Positions 41,114 through 49,955 of a DNA stretch of 64,000 nucleotides are shown piece after piece. A model generated the notes under the pieces. It saw only the letters and a program-made list of their open reading frames with translations, made no database searches and was not told the DNA's origin. Every line of letters starts with the position of its first letter. Positions within the stretch are counted from its first letter, which is position 1. This stretch comes from an uncultured Erythrobacter sp. GTDB lineage: Bacteria; Pseudomonadota; Alphaproteobacteria; Sphingomonadales; Sphingomonadaceae. The DNA lies in assembly GCF_947502395.1 (NCBI RefSeq), contig NZ_CANMZM010000001.1, forward strand, positions 620,001 through 684,000, read 5' to 3'. The position numbers and the translations under genes are program-made.

Positions 41114-43333
41114 CTATGAGCCTTCTTTCTCCGTAATCAGCCTCACTCCAGAATGCTTGGCGAAGAAGCTCCACGCCCAGTTTACCACAACCGTCACTCG
41201 GTTGCGTGCGCCAGTGAGGAAGCCAACATGGACGAGGCCCCAGAGCCACCACGCAAGCGCACCAGACATCTTGAACATGCCAAAATCGGCGACAGCTGAT
41301 TTGCGACCAATCGTCGCCAAGCTTCCCTGGTGCTTGTAAGCAAAGGGACCGGGGCATTCCTTGTTTAAAAGCTCAGCCTCTATCACCCGGCTGACGTAAG
41401 CACCTGCCTGCTTGGCCGCAGGAGCCAGACCGGGTACCGGATTGCCTTCCCAAGCATTGCTTCCCGCTGTGTCGCCAATGGCGAAGATATTCTGGAACGC
41501 CCCACCATCGCTGCCAATGACACGCATAAAATCGTTGACCTGCGCGCGTCCTGCTTGGTCGGCCTTGGCATTGAGCCACTTGGCAGCAGGGGAAGCAGCC
41601 ACACCGGCCGCCCAAAGCACAGTCTCGGTCTCGAGCTTTGTCTCTTCTCCGATCTGCACGTGCGTTTCGGCGATTTCGGTGACACGGCTATCCGTGCGAA
41701 TCTCAACGCCCAGCTTCTCAAGCGAGTTGGCGGCCTCCTGTGAAAGTTTTTCAGGAAACGCTGGGAGAATTCGGTCACCTGATTGAACAAGAATCACCCG
41801 AGCGGACGCAGGATCAATGGTTCGAAACTCACGCTCAACACTAACCTTAGCAAGTTCAGCGATAGCACCAGCGAGCTCCACCCCTGTCGGCCCTGCACCA
41901 ACAATCACAAAGGTAAGCAATCGCTTAATCCGGGCTTCGTCACCCGATGCCTCGGCCTCCTCAAAGGCGTTGAGGATCGATGCGCGTACCGCAACGCCGT
42001 CTTCAATGGTTTTGAGGCCAGGCGCATAGGGACCCCATTCATCACGCCCGAAATAGCTGTGCGTTGCACCAGTTGCGAGGACGAGCCGATCGTAACTGAG
42101 CTGCTCACCATTTCCATAGGTCAGCGTATTCGCATCGGGATCAATACCAGTCACTTCACTCTTCAGCACACGCACATTGCCATCGCCTCTGAAAAGCGAA
42201 CGGATGGGAGCAGCGATGTCCGCCGGATTCAGTGTTGCGGTCGCAATTTGATAAAGCAGTGGCTGGAACAGGTGATAATTGCGCTTGTCGATCAGGGTGA
42301 TACGCACCGGCAGGCGCTTGAGCCTCGCCACTGCTGCAAGCCCGCCAAACCCTGCCCCCACCACCACAACATGCGGCCAACGTTCGGGGATTTCGGAATA
42401 GTCTCGGTCGAACAAGATGTTCTTCTCCAACCAAGCAAGGATGCCGCGATCTGCTGAGAAGACACCTGCACCTTTAGCCTCGTAGATCGCGAGGAAAAGG
42501 AAGGGGAAAAATGTCACATTGGGATGCACGCCAGCAAACATGAAGGCCGCTATCAAGAAGAACAGGCCATAGGAGACAATTACCGCGCCGAACCCGGTGA
42601 AAAAAAATCCGGCAGAAACGAGAGCCAGCCATCCGGGAAAGCCCGAAAAGATTGTGACGGGCAACCATGTCATGACCGCAACAGGCGGCTCAATCACCTC
42701 AGCATAGGTGAGCAACGTCACACCCATCCAAATGCGCAATACTGCCATGACAATCGGCGCCAGATACTCGCGCGACCAATCCCAAGCGATGACCGTAGGG
42801 CGTGCCAAAGGAAGAGCAGAGGCCTTGAACCCGGAGGACAGAATCCGATCCAATGAGAACGCGGCCGGCCCATGGAACACATACCAGATCAGCATCGCGC
42901 TAACGATCAAATTGGTAGTCGTGGGGATATAGACCGCCTGGCTAACAATAGTGAGGGTTGCCATGGCGAGCGCCGCGGGGCGTGTCATAAGCCCTGCAAT
43001 CAAGAGAACAGGCCCGATCAGCTCGATCGCAAGCCCGGTCGCGGCCGCATTGACTGGGCTCATCCAGCTAACAGGGTACTCCACCGTCGCTAGCAGCACG
43101 GCTGTGTCCCAGTCGGCTGCCTTTACGAGGCCAGAGCGCAGGAACCACATACCGATAAAAAAGCGAATGACGAGATCACTGAAGGGCCAGAACGACTCTG
43201 TTCCCTCGAGATACCATTTGGTCCATCGCCTGAACGTTACCCGCAGAAAGGGTGGGTAGCGCTCTTCCTGAAGCCGCTCGCCGGGCCCAAGACCGGAACT
43301 GGGCGAACCGCTTAGGCTGCTTTCGCTCGTCAT
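41114..43333 (-). CDS. DoxX membrane domain fused to type II NADH dehydrogenase
   Basis: A 739-residue two-part protein. Residues about 1-310 form a DoxX-like membrane unit with roughly eight helices (FWPFSDLVIRFFIGMWFLRSG, AIELIGPVLLIAGLMTRPAA). Residues about 325-739 are NDH-2: FAD motif HVVVVGAGFGGLAAVARLK, RNYHLFQPLLYQIATA, NAD motif FVIVGAGPTGVELAGAI, and FAIGDTA. The C-terminus has an amphipathic or hydrophobic anchor (GLVHVGFLTG). NDH-2 passes electrons from NADH to quinone without pumping. ATG 43333 has AGGAGGA upstream, and the longer frame to 43471 is unlikely. Confidence 0.88.
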   Translation of the reverse strand: MTSESSLSGSPSSGLGPGERLQEERYPPFLRVTFRRWTKWYLEGTESFWPFSDLVIRFFIGMWFLRSGLVKAADWDTAVLLATVEYPVSWMSPVNAAATGLAIELIGPVLLIAGLMTRPAALAMATLTIVSQAVYIPTTTNLIVSAMLIWYVFHGPAAFSLDRILSSGFKASALPLARPTVIAWDWSREYLAPIVMAVLRIWMGVTLLTYAEVIEPPVAVMTWLPVTIFSGFPGWLALVSAGFFFTGFGAVIVSYGLFFLIAAFMFAGVHPNVTFFPFLFLAIYEAKGAGVFSADRGILAWLEKNILFDRDYSEIPERWPHVVVVGAGFGGLAAVARLKRLPVRITLIDKRNYHLFQPLLYQIATATLNPADIAAPIRSLFRGDGNVRVLKSEVTGIDPDANTLTYGNGEQLSYDRLVLATGATHSYFGRDEWGPYAPGLKTIEDGVAVRASILNAFEEAEASGDEARIKRLLTFVIVGAGPTGVELAGAIAELAKVSVEREFRTIDPASARVILVQSGDRILPAFPEKLSQEAANSLEKLGVEIRTDSRVTEIAETHVQIGEETKLETETVLWAAGVAASPAAKWLNAKADQAGRAQVNDFMRVIGSDGGAFQNIFAIGDTAGSNAWEGNPVPGLAPAAKQAGAYVSRVIEAELLNKECPGPFAYKHQGSLATIGRKSAVADFGMFKMSGALAWWLWGLVHVGFLTGARNRVTVVVNWAWSFFAKHSGVRLITEKEGS

Positions 43334-43490
43334 CAATAAATGTCCTCCTGCCCTTGCTTTCGCGGATTTAGGTTCTCCGGTTACAAGAACGCAGTAAGGT
43401 GATAGCGCCGCATTCGCTCTTGCCAAGCCGCGTGTGTCCGCATAGCCGCGCGGTGCACATATTCCTGACACGCAAAGGACACCTTTTCCA

Positions 43491-44816
43491 ATGGTCCCCC
43501 GTTACGCCCGACCTGCCATGACCGCTCTTTGGGAGCCCGAAGCCAAGTTTCGCATCTGGTTCGAAATCGAAGCACATGCGACTCAAAAGCTGGGTGAAAT
43601 GGGAGTCGTACCTGAAAGCGCTGGTAAGGCCTTATGGGACTGGTGGGCGACCAATCCAGTGATCGATGTTGAAGCGATCGACGCGATTGAGGCAGTGACC
43701 AAGCACGACGTGATCGCATTCCTCACTTGGGTGGCTGAGCAGGTCGATGCGGCAGGCTACACCGGTGAAGCGCGCTTCATGCACCAAGGCATGACCTCTT
43801 CGGACGTGCTCGACACTACGCTTGCGGTGCAATTGGCACGCGCAACCGACATTCTGCTGGAAGACCTCGACGCGCTCCTCGCCGCGATCAAGACCCGCGC
43901 CGAGGAGCACAAATTCACTCCCACCATTGGCCGCAGCCACGGTATTCACGCCGAGCCTGTGACCTTTGGTTTGAAGCTTGCACAAGCCTATGCCGAATTT
44001 GACCGCTGCAAAGATCGCCTGATCGCAGCACGAGCGGAAATCGCGACCTGTGCGGTGTCGGGTGCGGTAGGGACCTTCGCCAACATCGACCCTGAAGTTG
44101 AAGCCTATGTCGCTGAGAAACTCGGCCTCACCCCCGAGCCGATCAGCACACAGGTGATCCCGCGTGACCGGCACGCAATGTATTTCTCTACGCTCGCCGT
44201 AATCGCAGGATCAATTGAACGTCTTGCGGTGGAAGTTCGCCATTTGCAGCGCACAGAAGTGCTTGAGGCTGAAGAATACTTCTCGCCGGGCCAAAAAGGC
44301 TCCAGCGCAATGCCGCATAAGCGCAACCCAATCCTCACCGAGAATTTGACCGGTCAGGCGCGCATGATCCGCTCCTACGCCCTTCCCGCATTGGAGAATG
44401 TGGCGCTGTGGCATGAGCGGGATATCTCGCACTCATCCGTTGAGCGTTTCATTGGGCCCGATGCGACTATCACACTGGACTTTGCTCTCGCCCGCCTAAC
44501 CGGCGTTGTCGACAAGCTGCTAGTCTACCCGGAGCGGATGCAAGCCAACATGGATAGTATGGGCGGCCTTGTGCATTCACAGCGTGTCTTGCTCGCACTA
44601 ACGCAAGCGGGCGTGAGCCGCGAAGACGCCTATCGCCTTGTTCAACGCAATGCGATGAAGGTGTGGGAGTCGAACGGAACCGTCTCCTTGCTTGAACTGC
44701 TCAAAGGCGATGAAGAAGTCACCGCCGCGCTGTCTGACAAGCAGCTCGAAGAGAAATTCGACCTCGAATACCACTTCAAGCATGTCGATACGATCTTTGC
44801 ACGGGTCTTTGGGTAA
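43491..44816 (+). CDS. purB: Adenylosuccinate lyase
   Basis: A 441-residue member of the fumarase/aspartase superfamily that splits SAICAR and adenylosuccinate in purine synthesis. It has MTSSDVLDTTLAVQL, IGRSHGIHAEPVTFG and the mobile signature loop GSSAMPHKRNP (about 266-276). AAAGGA lies 11 bases ahead of the ATG. It stands alone between the divergent DoxX-NDH-2 gene and the pyrF-trp cluster. Confidence 0.97.
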   Translation: MVPRYARPAMTALWEPEAKFRIWFEIEAHATQKLGEMGVVPESAGKALWDWWATNPVIDVEAIDAIEAVTKHDVIAFLTWVAEQVDAAGYTGEARFMHQGMTSSDVLDTTLAVQLARATDILLEDLDALLAAIKTRAEEHKFTPTIGRSHGIHAEPVTFGLKLAQAYAEFDRCKDRLIAARAEIATCAVSGAVGTFANIDPEVEAYVAEKLGLTPEPISTQVIPRDRHAMYFSTLAVIAGSIERLAVEVRHLQRTEVLEAEEYFSPGQKGSSAMPHKRNPILTENLTGQARMIRSYALPALENVALWHERDISHSSVERFIGPDATITLDFALARLTGVVDKLLVYPERMQANMDSMGGLVHSQRVLLALTQAGVSREDAYRLVQRNAMKVWESNGTVSLLELLKGDEEVTAALSDKQLEEKFDLEYHFKHVDTIFARVFG

Positions 44817-44900
44817 ATTGCGCAAGCTGGACTTGAGCGCCAAAACCCCTAGATTTGCGGCTTGGCAAACAGGAACGATCAGAAGGGATCACAAGAACCC

Positions 44901-45284
44901 ATGCAGATAGTGCGAACCATATTGTGGGTCATGCTCGCCTGCGCGATCATGCTTTTTTCATTCCTTAATTGGACGCCGGTTGAAATCACCCTGTGGGATG
45001 GCTTCCTGGTGGAGACAAAAGTACCTGCGCTGGTGATCCTCGCTTTTCTCTTGGGCCTTGTACCGATGTGGCTGTACCATCGCAGCGTCAAATGGGGCCA
45101 AGATCGCCGCATTCGCAGCCTTGAAAACTCTATCAAATCCGCCGCGATGGCCCGCCAAAGTGACATGCCTGCCGTTCAATCAGGTGTGGAGAAGCTTGAG
45201 GATAAGAGTGGGGAAAAGTCTGAGGCTAAGCCGAATGACCGACTTGGACCAGTGGACGATGCTGCGCCAGGTAATGCTGCATGA
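44901..45284 (+). CDS. LapA-domain (DUF1049) membrane protein
   Basis: A 127-residue protein with two membrane helices (about 5-20 and 43-60) around SFLNWTPVEITLWDGF, the LapA/YciS signature, followed by LVPMWLYHRSVKWGQDRRI. The C-terminal tail is charged and disordered. In Escherichia, LapA works with LapB in controlling lipopolysaccharide synthesis. No lapB is next to it here. Start ATG 44901; it overlaps pyrF by 4 bp. Confidence 0.85.
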   Translation: MQIVRTILWVMLACAIMLFSFLNWTPVEITLWDGFLVETKVPALVILAFLLGLVPMWLYHRSVKWGQDRRIRSLENSIKSAAMARQSDMPAVQSGVEKLEDKSGEKSEAKPNDRLGPVDDAAPGNAA

Positions 45285-45955
45285 GCAATCCCGTATTTCT
45301 AGCACTCGACGTTCCTCAGATCGAGCCTGCCAAAGCTCTCATCAACAAAGTCAAAGCACATATTGGCGGCGTAAAGCTGGGCCTTGAGTTCTTCTGCGCC
45401 CACGGTGGGCACGGCGTCCACGAGATTGCGCATTTGGGTCTGCCGATCTTCCTCGATCTTAAGTTTCACGACATACCCAACACTGTCGCATCCGCCATGA
45501 TGGCGATCCACGTTTACGAACCAAAGATCGTGACGATCCATGCAAGTGGCGGGCAAGCGATGATGGAGGATGCGAAGGCCGCCGCCGCAGAAGGCTGCAA
45601 GGTCGTGGCAGTCACCACACTGACCAGCATGGATGCATCCGATCTCGCCTCAACTGGCGTTGGCAGAAGCGCAGAGGATCAGGTAATGAGGCTCGCAGAG
45701 CTGGCCCATGCCTCGGGCCTCGATGGCATTGTTTGCTCTGGCCAAGAAGTAGGTAAAGTGCGCAAGCAATGGAAAGACGGCTATTTCGTCGTTCCAGGCC
45801 TTCGCCCCCCAGGCTCCGGTGCAGGCGATCAGAAACGCGTCGTTACCCCGCGCAAGGCCCGCGATGACGGCGCTAGTGTCCTCGTGATCGGCCGCCCGAT
45901 CAGCCGCGCAGATGACCCAGTTGCAGCCGCCCGCGCAATTGAGGCGACGCTTTAG
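45281..45955 (+). CDS. pyrF: Orotidine 5'-phosphate decarboxylase
   Basis: A 224-residue TIM-barrel enzyme that makes UMP in pyrimidine synthesis. Motifs: LALDVPQIEPA at the start, the catalytic DLKFHDIPNTV (about 60-70), GIVCSGQEV and VPGLRPPG, then LVIGRPIS. Length and motifs match type I bacterial PyrF. ATGA overlap with the lapA-like gene. Confidence 0.97.
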   Translation: MSNPVFLALDVPQIEPAKALINKVKAHIGGVKLGLEFFCAHGGHGVHEIAHLGLPIFLDLKFHDIPNTVASAMMAIHVYEPKIVTIHASGGQAMMEDAKAAAAEGCKVVAVTTLTSMDASDLASTGVGRSAEDQVMRLAELAHASGLDGIVCSGQEVGKVRKQWKDGYFVVPGLRPPGSGAGDQKRVVTPRKARDDGASVLVIGRPISRADDPVAAARAIEATL

Positions 45956-45964
45956 GTCCACGGA

Positions 45965-46603
45965 ATGGCGGTACAGATCAAGATTTGCGGGATTCGCGAA
46001 GACCGCGCTCTGGAAGCGGTGATCGAAGCAAAGGCCGATTTCGGCGGCTTCATCTTTCACCAATCCAGCCCGCGCAACCTCACTATATCCGAAGCTTCGC
46101 GCCTCACTGCGTTGGCAGAGGATCGGATCCAGCGAGTTGGCCTGATGGTGAATCCGAACGATGACTTTCTTTGTGAACTGGCGGCTCACGCTTCCCTCGA
46201 TGCGGTGCAGCTCCAAGGCTCTGAAAGCCCGGAGCGTGTCGGTCAAATCCGTGAATTGCTCGGGGTGCGGGCGTGGAAAGCAATAGCGGTGGCAAGCCGC
46301 GAGGACATCCTTCGTGCAGAAGCTTATGCCGACACGGCTGATTTCATCCTGTTCGATGCCAAGACACCGCCCGGCGCTCTGCCAGGTGGAATGGGCCTAC
46401 GATTCGACTGGAATCTGCTCAAGGGCCTCGACGTCGGTCTCCCGTGGGGTCTTGCAGGCGGATTGAATGCGGACAATGTCGCAGAAGCGATCCGCCTGAC
46501 CCGGACACCATTGGTCGATGTGTGTTCGGGAACGGAAGCAGCACCCGGCATCAAGGACGTGGACAAGATTGCGGCGTTCTGTAAAGCGGCTCGCGAAGCT
46601 TGA
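45965..46603 (+). CDS. trpF: Phosphoribosylanthranilate isomerase
   Basis: A 212-residue TIM-barrel enzyme of tryptophan synthesis. It begins [11 protein letters not shown], has QLQGSESPE (about 77-85), the catalytic Asp in [13 protein letters not shown] and [11 protein letters not shown], and ends near [11 protein letters not shown]. It lies 9 bp after pyrF and 26 bp before trpB. Confidence 0.96.
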   Translation: MAVQIKICGIREDRALEAVIEAKADFGGFIFHQSSPRNLTISEASRLTALAEDRIQRVGLMVNPNDDFLCELAAHASLDAVQLQGSESPERVGQIRELLGVRAWKAIAVASREDILRAEAYADTADFILFDAKTPPGALPGGMGLRFDWNLLKGLDVGLPWGLAGGLNADNVAEAIRLTRTPLVDVCSGTEAAPGIKDVDKIAAFCKAAREA

Positions 46604-46629
46604 TCCCCCCTCATGTAAAGCACGCTCAA

Positions 46630-47868
46630 ATGAACGAGACCTCTCCTAACTCCTTCCGCAACCAGCCTGACGACCGGGGCCATTTCGGCGATTTTGGCGG
46701 GCGCTATGTCGCCGAAACGCTGATGCCGCTGATCTTAGACCTGGAGCGCGAATATCGCGCGGCGCAGGAAGATCCCGCATTTCAGGCTGAGTTCGACGAT
46801 CTGCTCGAGCATTATGTCGGGCGCCCCTCACCACTCTATCATGCAGAGCGGCTGACCGAGGAATTGCGCAAGGACGCGAAGCCCGGAATGGGTGCGCAAG
46901 TGTGGTTCAAGCGCGACGAGCTCAACCACACCGGCGCGCACAAGATCAACAATTGCATCGGGCAGATCCTGCTCGCCAAACGCATGGGCAAGACCCGCAT
47001 TATCGCGGAAACCGGCGCGGGCCAGCACGGGGTTGCCACTGCGACCGTTTGCGCGCGTTTTGGTCTGCCCTGTGTAGTCTATATGGGCGCTGAGGATGTT
47101 GCGCGGCAATCGCCCAACGTGTTCCGGATGAAACTGCTCGGTGCCGAAGTCGTCCCGGTTACAAGCGGACGCGGGACGCTTAAGGATGCGATGAACGACG
47201 CGCTGCGCGATTGGGTCGCCAATGTGCACGACACATTCTACATCATCGGCACCGCTGCAGGCCCGCACCCCTACCCTGAACTGGTGCGCGATTTTCAATG
47301 CGTGATCGGTAAGGAAGCGCGTGCTCAAATGCTGGCACGGGCTGGCAAGCTCCCCGACCTGCTGATCGCATGCATTGGCGGGGGCTCCAATGCGCTCGGC
47401 CTGTTCCACCCGTTCTTGGACGATGCAGACGTGAGAATGCTCGGCGTTGAGGCTGCCGGAAAGGGCCTTGAAGGTTCGGAGCACAATGCCAGCCTTCTGG
47501 GAGGCAGTCCGGGAATCCTGCATGGCAACAAGACTTATCTGTTGCAGGACGAAGATGGGCAAATAAGCGAAGGCTATTCGATCTCAGCTGGCCTGGACTA
47601 CCCCGGCATTGGTCCCGAACACGCGTGGCTCAAAGAGACAGGCCGCGTGGAATACACCGCCGTCACCGATGATGAGGCTTTGGAAGGCTTCCAACTGCTC
47701 TGCCGCACCGAAGGGATTATCCCAGCGCTGGAGCCGTCCCACGCCCTCACCGCCGTCTCCAAACGCGCGCCAATGATGCGCGAGGATGAGATCATCTGCA
47801 TGAACCTGTGTGGTAGGGGCGATAAGGACATTTTCACCGTGGCTGAAAAGCTTGGGGTGGAGATGTGA
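46630..47868 (+). CDS. trpB: Tryptophan synthase beta chain
   Basis: A 412-residue PLP enzyme that condenses indole and serine. It has [14 protein letters not shown] near the start, the PLP Lys in [33 protein letters not shown] (phosphate loop) and LEPSHALTA. The start at ATG 46630 (MNETSP) is chosen over the TTG frame from 46600. It normally precedes trpA directly. Here a DUF559 gene bounded by repeats lies between them. Confidence 0.97.
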   Translation: MNETSPNSFRNQPDDRGHFGDFGGRYVAETLMPLILDLEREYRAAQEDPAFQAEFDDLLEHYVGRPSPLYHAERLTEELRKDAKPGMGAQVWFKRDELNHTGAHKINNCIGQILLAKRMGKTRIIAETGAGQHGVATATVCARFGLPCVVYMGAEDVARQSPNVFRMKLLGAEVVPVTSGRGTLKDAMNDALRDWVANVHDTFYIIGTAAGPHPYPELVRDFQCVIGKEARAQMLARAGKLPDLLIACIGGGSNALGLFHPFLDDADVRMLGVEAAGKGLEGSEHNASLLGGSPGILHGNKTYLLQDEDGQISEGYSISAGLDYPGIGPEHAWLKETGRVEYTAVTDDEALEGFQLLCRTEGIIPALEPSHALTAVSKRAPMMREDEIICMNLCGRGDKDIFTVAEKLGVEM

Positions 47869-47872
47869 TTGA

Positions 47873-47910
47873 GCCCTCTCACCTTCAGGGGAGAGGGTTG
47901 GGAGAGGGGT
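47873..47910. repeat. Left copy of G/C-rich inverted repeat flanking the DUF559 gene
   Basis: The 38-base element GCCCTCTCACCTTCAGGGGA, continuing GAGGGTTGGGAGAGGGGT, is near-complementary to the segment at 48262-48300. Its end, GAGAGGGG, sits as the ribosome site of the DUF559 gene two bases on. Confidence 0.85.
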
Positions 47911-47911
47911 A

Positions 47912-48310
47912 ATGCGCGACCTTCGCCTCACGGCCCACGCCAAAGCAATGCGCAAGGTCATGCCGGAACCGGAGAAGCGGATGTGGCATCAGTTGAGAGC
48001 AGAGCGGTTTCAAGGCATCAAATTTCGCAGGCAAAAGGTGATCGGGAAGTATATCGCAGACTTTGCCTCAAACACTCCCAAGTTGGTGATTGAAATTGAT
48101 GGCGAGACACATGCGGGCCCAGATGACTATGACGCGGCACGAACACAATATCTGGAAGATCAGGGATACACGGTGATCAGATTTTCGAACCTTGAGGTGA
48201 TGGACAATATAGAGGGCGTTTTGACCCGGCTTTCTGGAGCTGTGGCTGAATTGCGAGCCTCGCCCCCTCCCCCAACCCCCTCCCCTAAAGGTGAGGGGGC
48301 TTTGTCATGA
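47912..48310 (+). CDS. DUF559 endonuclease-fold protein between trpB and trpA
   Basis: A 132-residue protein. MRDLRLTAHAKAMRKVMPEP, EKRMWHQLR, GIKFRRQKVIGKYIADF, LVIEIDGETH and YTVIRFSNLEVMDN define DUF559, a fold related to very-short-patch repair and restriction endonucleases, with Asp/Glu/Glu and QxK-like metal residues preserved. The last 20 or so residues (ASPPPPTPSPKGEGALS) are encoded by the right-hand repeat, so they are likely repeat-derived. The stop overlaps the trpA start by 4 bp. Cellular role unknown. Confidence 0.9.
   Translation: MRDLRLTAHAKAMRKVMPEPEKRMWHQLRAERFQGIKFRRQKVIGKYIADFASNTPKLVIEIDGETHAGPDDYDAARTQYLEDQGYTVIRFSNLEVMDNIEGVLTRLSGAVAELRASPPPPTPSPKGEGALS
48262..48300. 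repeat. Right copy of the inverted repeat flanking the DUF559 gene
   Basis: CCCCCTCCCCCAACCCCCTC then CCCTAAAGGTGAGGGGGC, in opposite orientation to 47873-47910. It encodes the DUF559 C-terminus and leaves GTGAGGGGGC six bases before the trpA ATG as its ribosome site. Confidence 0.85.
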
Positions 48311-49083
48311 CCCGCCTCCAAAACGCTTTTAGCAAACCCCATGCCGCTTTCGTCGCCTTCATCACTGCTGGTGATGGCGACACCGCTGCCAATCTTGACG
48401 CGCTCGTCGAAGGTGGCGCTGATGTGATTGAGTTGGGGATGCCCTTCACCGATCCGATGGCCGATGGGCCTGCTATTCAAGCTGCGAACCTGCGCTCGCT
48501 TGGCAAAGGCACCACCACCGCCGATGTCCTGCAATATGCCTATGAGTTCCGTGAAAGGCACCCTGATGTGCCGCTGGTCCTTATGGGATATGCCAACCCG
48601 ATGATCCGACGGGGGCCTGAATGGTTCGCCAATGCCGCCAAAGGCGCAGGTGTGGACGGTGTCATCTGCGTCGATATTCCGCCTGAAGAGGACGATGCGT
48701 TGGGTCCAGCCCTTCGCGATGCAGGCATTTCGCCCATTCGCCTCGCCACCCCGACCACCGATGCAAAGCGCCTGCCGCAAGTGCTCGAAGGATCGAGCGG
48801 CTTTCTCTATTACGTCTCCGTCGCCGGGGTCACCGGTCTACAACAAGCCGCAGCTGGCTCCATCGAAGAGGCTGTCGCAGCGCTCAAAGCGGCCACCGAT
48901 ATTCCCGTCGCTGTCGGCTTTGGCGTGCGCGAACCGGCGCAAGCCGCCGCCATTGCCGCCCATGCAGACGGCGTTGTCGTAGGGTCAGCCTTTGTTGACT
49001 TGGTAGGCGAACATGGCGCAAAGGCTCCGGCAAAGCTACAAGAGCTTACCGCTGCCATGGTTGAAGCCATTAAAGCGGCGTAA
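48307..49083 (+). CDS. trpA: Tryptophan synthase alpha chain
   Basis: A 258-residue TIM-barrel enzyme that releases indole from indole-3-glycerol phosphate. Glu in VIELGMPFTDPMADGPAIQ (about 41-59) and Asp in VICVDIPPEED are catalytic. YYVSVAGVTG and VAVGFGVREP are canonical. It overlaps the DUF559 stop by 4 bp, and its ribosome site comes from the right-hand repeat. accD follows 12 bp later. Confidence 0.97.
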   Translation: MTRLQNAFSKPHAAFVAFITAGDGDTAANLDALVEGGADVIELGMPFTDPMADGPAIQAANLRSLGKGTTTADVLQYAYEFRERHPDVPLVLMGYANPMIRRGPEWFANAAKGAGVDGVICVDIPPEEDDALGPALRDAGISPIRLATPTTDAKRLPQVLEGSSGFLYYVSVAGVTGLQQAAAGSIEEAVAALKAATDIPVAVGFGVREPAQAAAIAAHADGVVVGSAFVDLVGEHGAKAPAKLQELTAAMVEAIKAA

Positions 49084-49095
49084 GGGGTCAAGAAA

Positions 49096-49950
49096 ATGAG
49101 CTGGTTAAACCGCGTTCGCAATTCTTTGGGCTTTGGCGCCGAGAAATCGAGCACCGAAAAAGACCTTTGGATCAAATGCCCCAATTGTCAGGAAATGCTG
49201 TTTGTTTCCGACTATGAGGAAAACCTCCACGTCTGCCCAAAATGCGGGCACCATGGGCGGATCAATGCCGATACGCGCCTTAGCTTGCTGCTCGACGAAG
49301 GGTTTGAGCTGCTTCCTATTCCGGAAGTGACCGAAGACCCGCTGAAATTCAAAGATTCGAAGAAATACACCGACCGTTTGAAAGCCGCGCGCGCAAAAAG
49401 CCCGCATGCCGATGCGTTCGTGACAGGATCGGGCACGATTAACGGTAAGGCAGCCGTTGTGGGTGTGCAGGATTTCTCCTTTATGGGCGGCTCGATGGGC
49501 ATGGCCGTGGGCGAAGCATTTTGCCAAGGCGCACAAAAAGCGCTCGACCGGAAATGCGCCTTCATCGTGGTGACTGCTTCTGGAGGTGCGCGGATGCAAG
49601 AGGGCATTTTGGGCCTTATGCAGATGCCAAGAGCGACCATTATGACCCGGCGACTCAAAGCTGCTGGCCTTCCTTACATTGTACTCCTGACAGACCCGAC
49701 ATCGGGCGGGGTGATGGCTGCCTACGCTATGCTAGGCGATATCCATATTGCCGAACCAGGAGCGACACTCGCTTTCACGGGCCGCCGGGTTATCGAAGAA
49801 ACCATTCGTCAAAAGCTGCCCGACGATTTCCAGACGAGCGAGTATTACAGCAAGCACGGCATGGTCGATATGATCGTACCGCGCAAAGAGCTGAAAGAGC
49901 GTTTGGCGACTGTCCTCGACTTCCTTCAGCCGGCAGATGAAGCTGCCTAA
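49096..49950 (+). CDS. accD: Acetyl-CoA carboxylase carboxyltransferase subunit beta
   Basis: A 284-residue subunit that with AccA transfers the carboxyl group from biotin to acetyl-CoA. An N-terminal four-Cys zinc finger (CPNCQ at about 34-38, CPKCG at about 53-57) precedes the carboxyltransferase domain with [30 protein letters not shown] and [15 protein letters not shown]. The trpA-accD-folC order is common in proteobacteria. Confidence 0.97.
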   Translation: MSWLNRVRNSLGFGAEKSSTEKDLWIKCPNCQEMLFVSDYEENLHVCPKCGHHGRINADTRLSLLLDEGFELLPIPEVTEDPLKFKDSKKYTDRLKAARAKSPHADAFVTGSGTINGKAAVVGVQDFSFMGGSMGMAVGEAFCQGAQKALDRKCAFIVVTASGGARMQEGILGLMQMPRATIMTRRLKAAGLPYIVLLTDPTSGGVMAAYAMLGDIHIAEPGATLAFTGRRVIEETIRQKLPDDFQTSEYYSKHGMVDMIVPRKELKERLATVLDFLQPADEAA

Positions 49951-49955
49951 ACACG

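Noticed and set aside
46828..47562. 244-codon frame antisense to trpB
   Set aside because: Shadow of a conserved PLP-enzyme gene, with no motif of its own.
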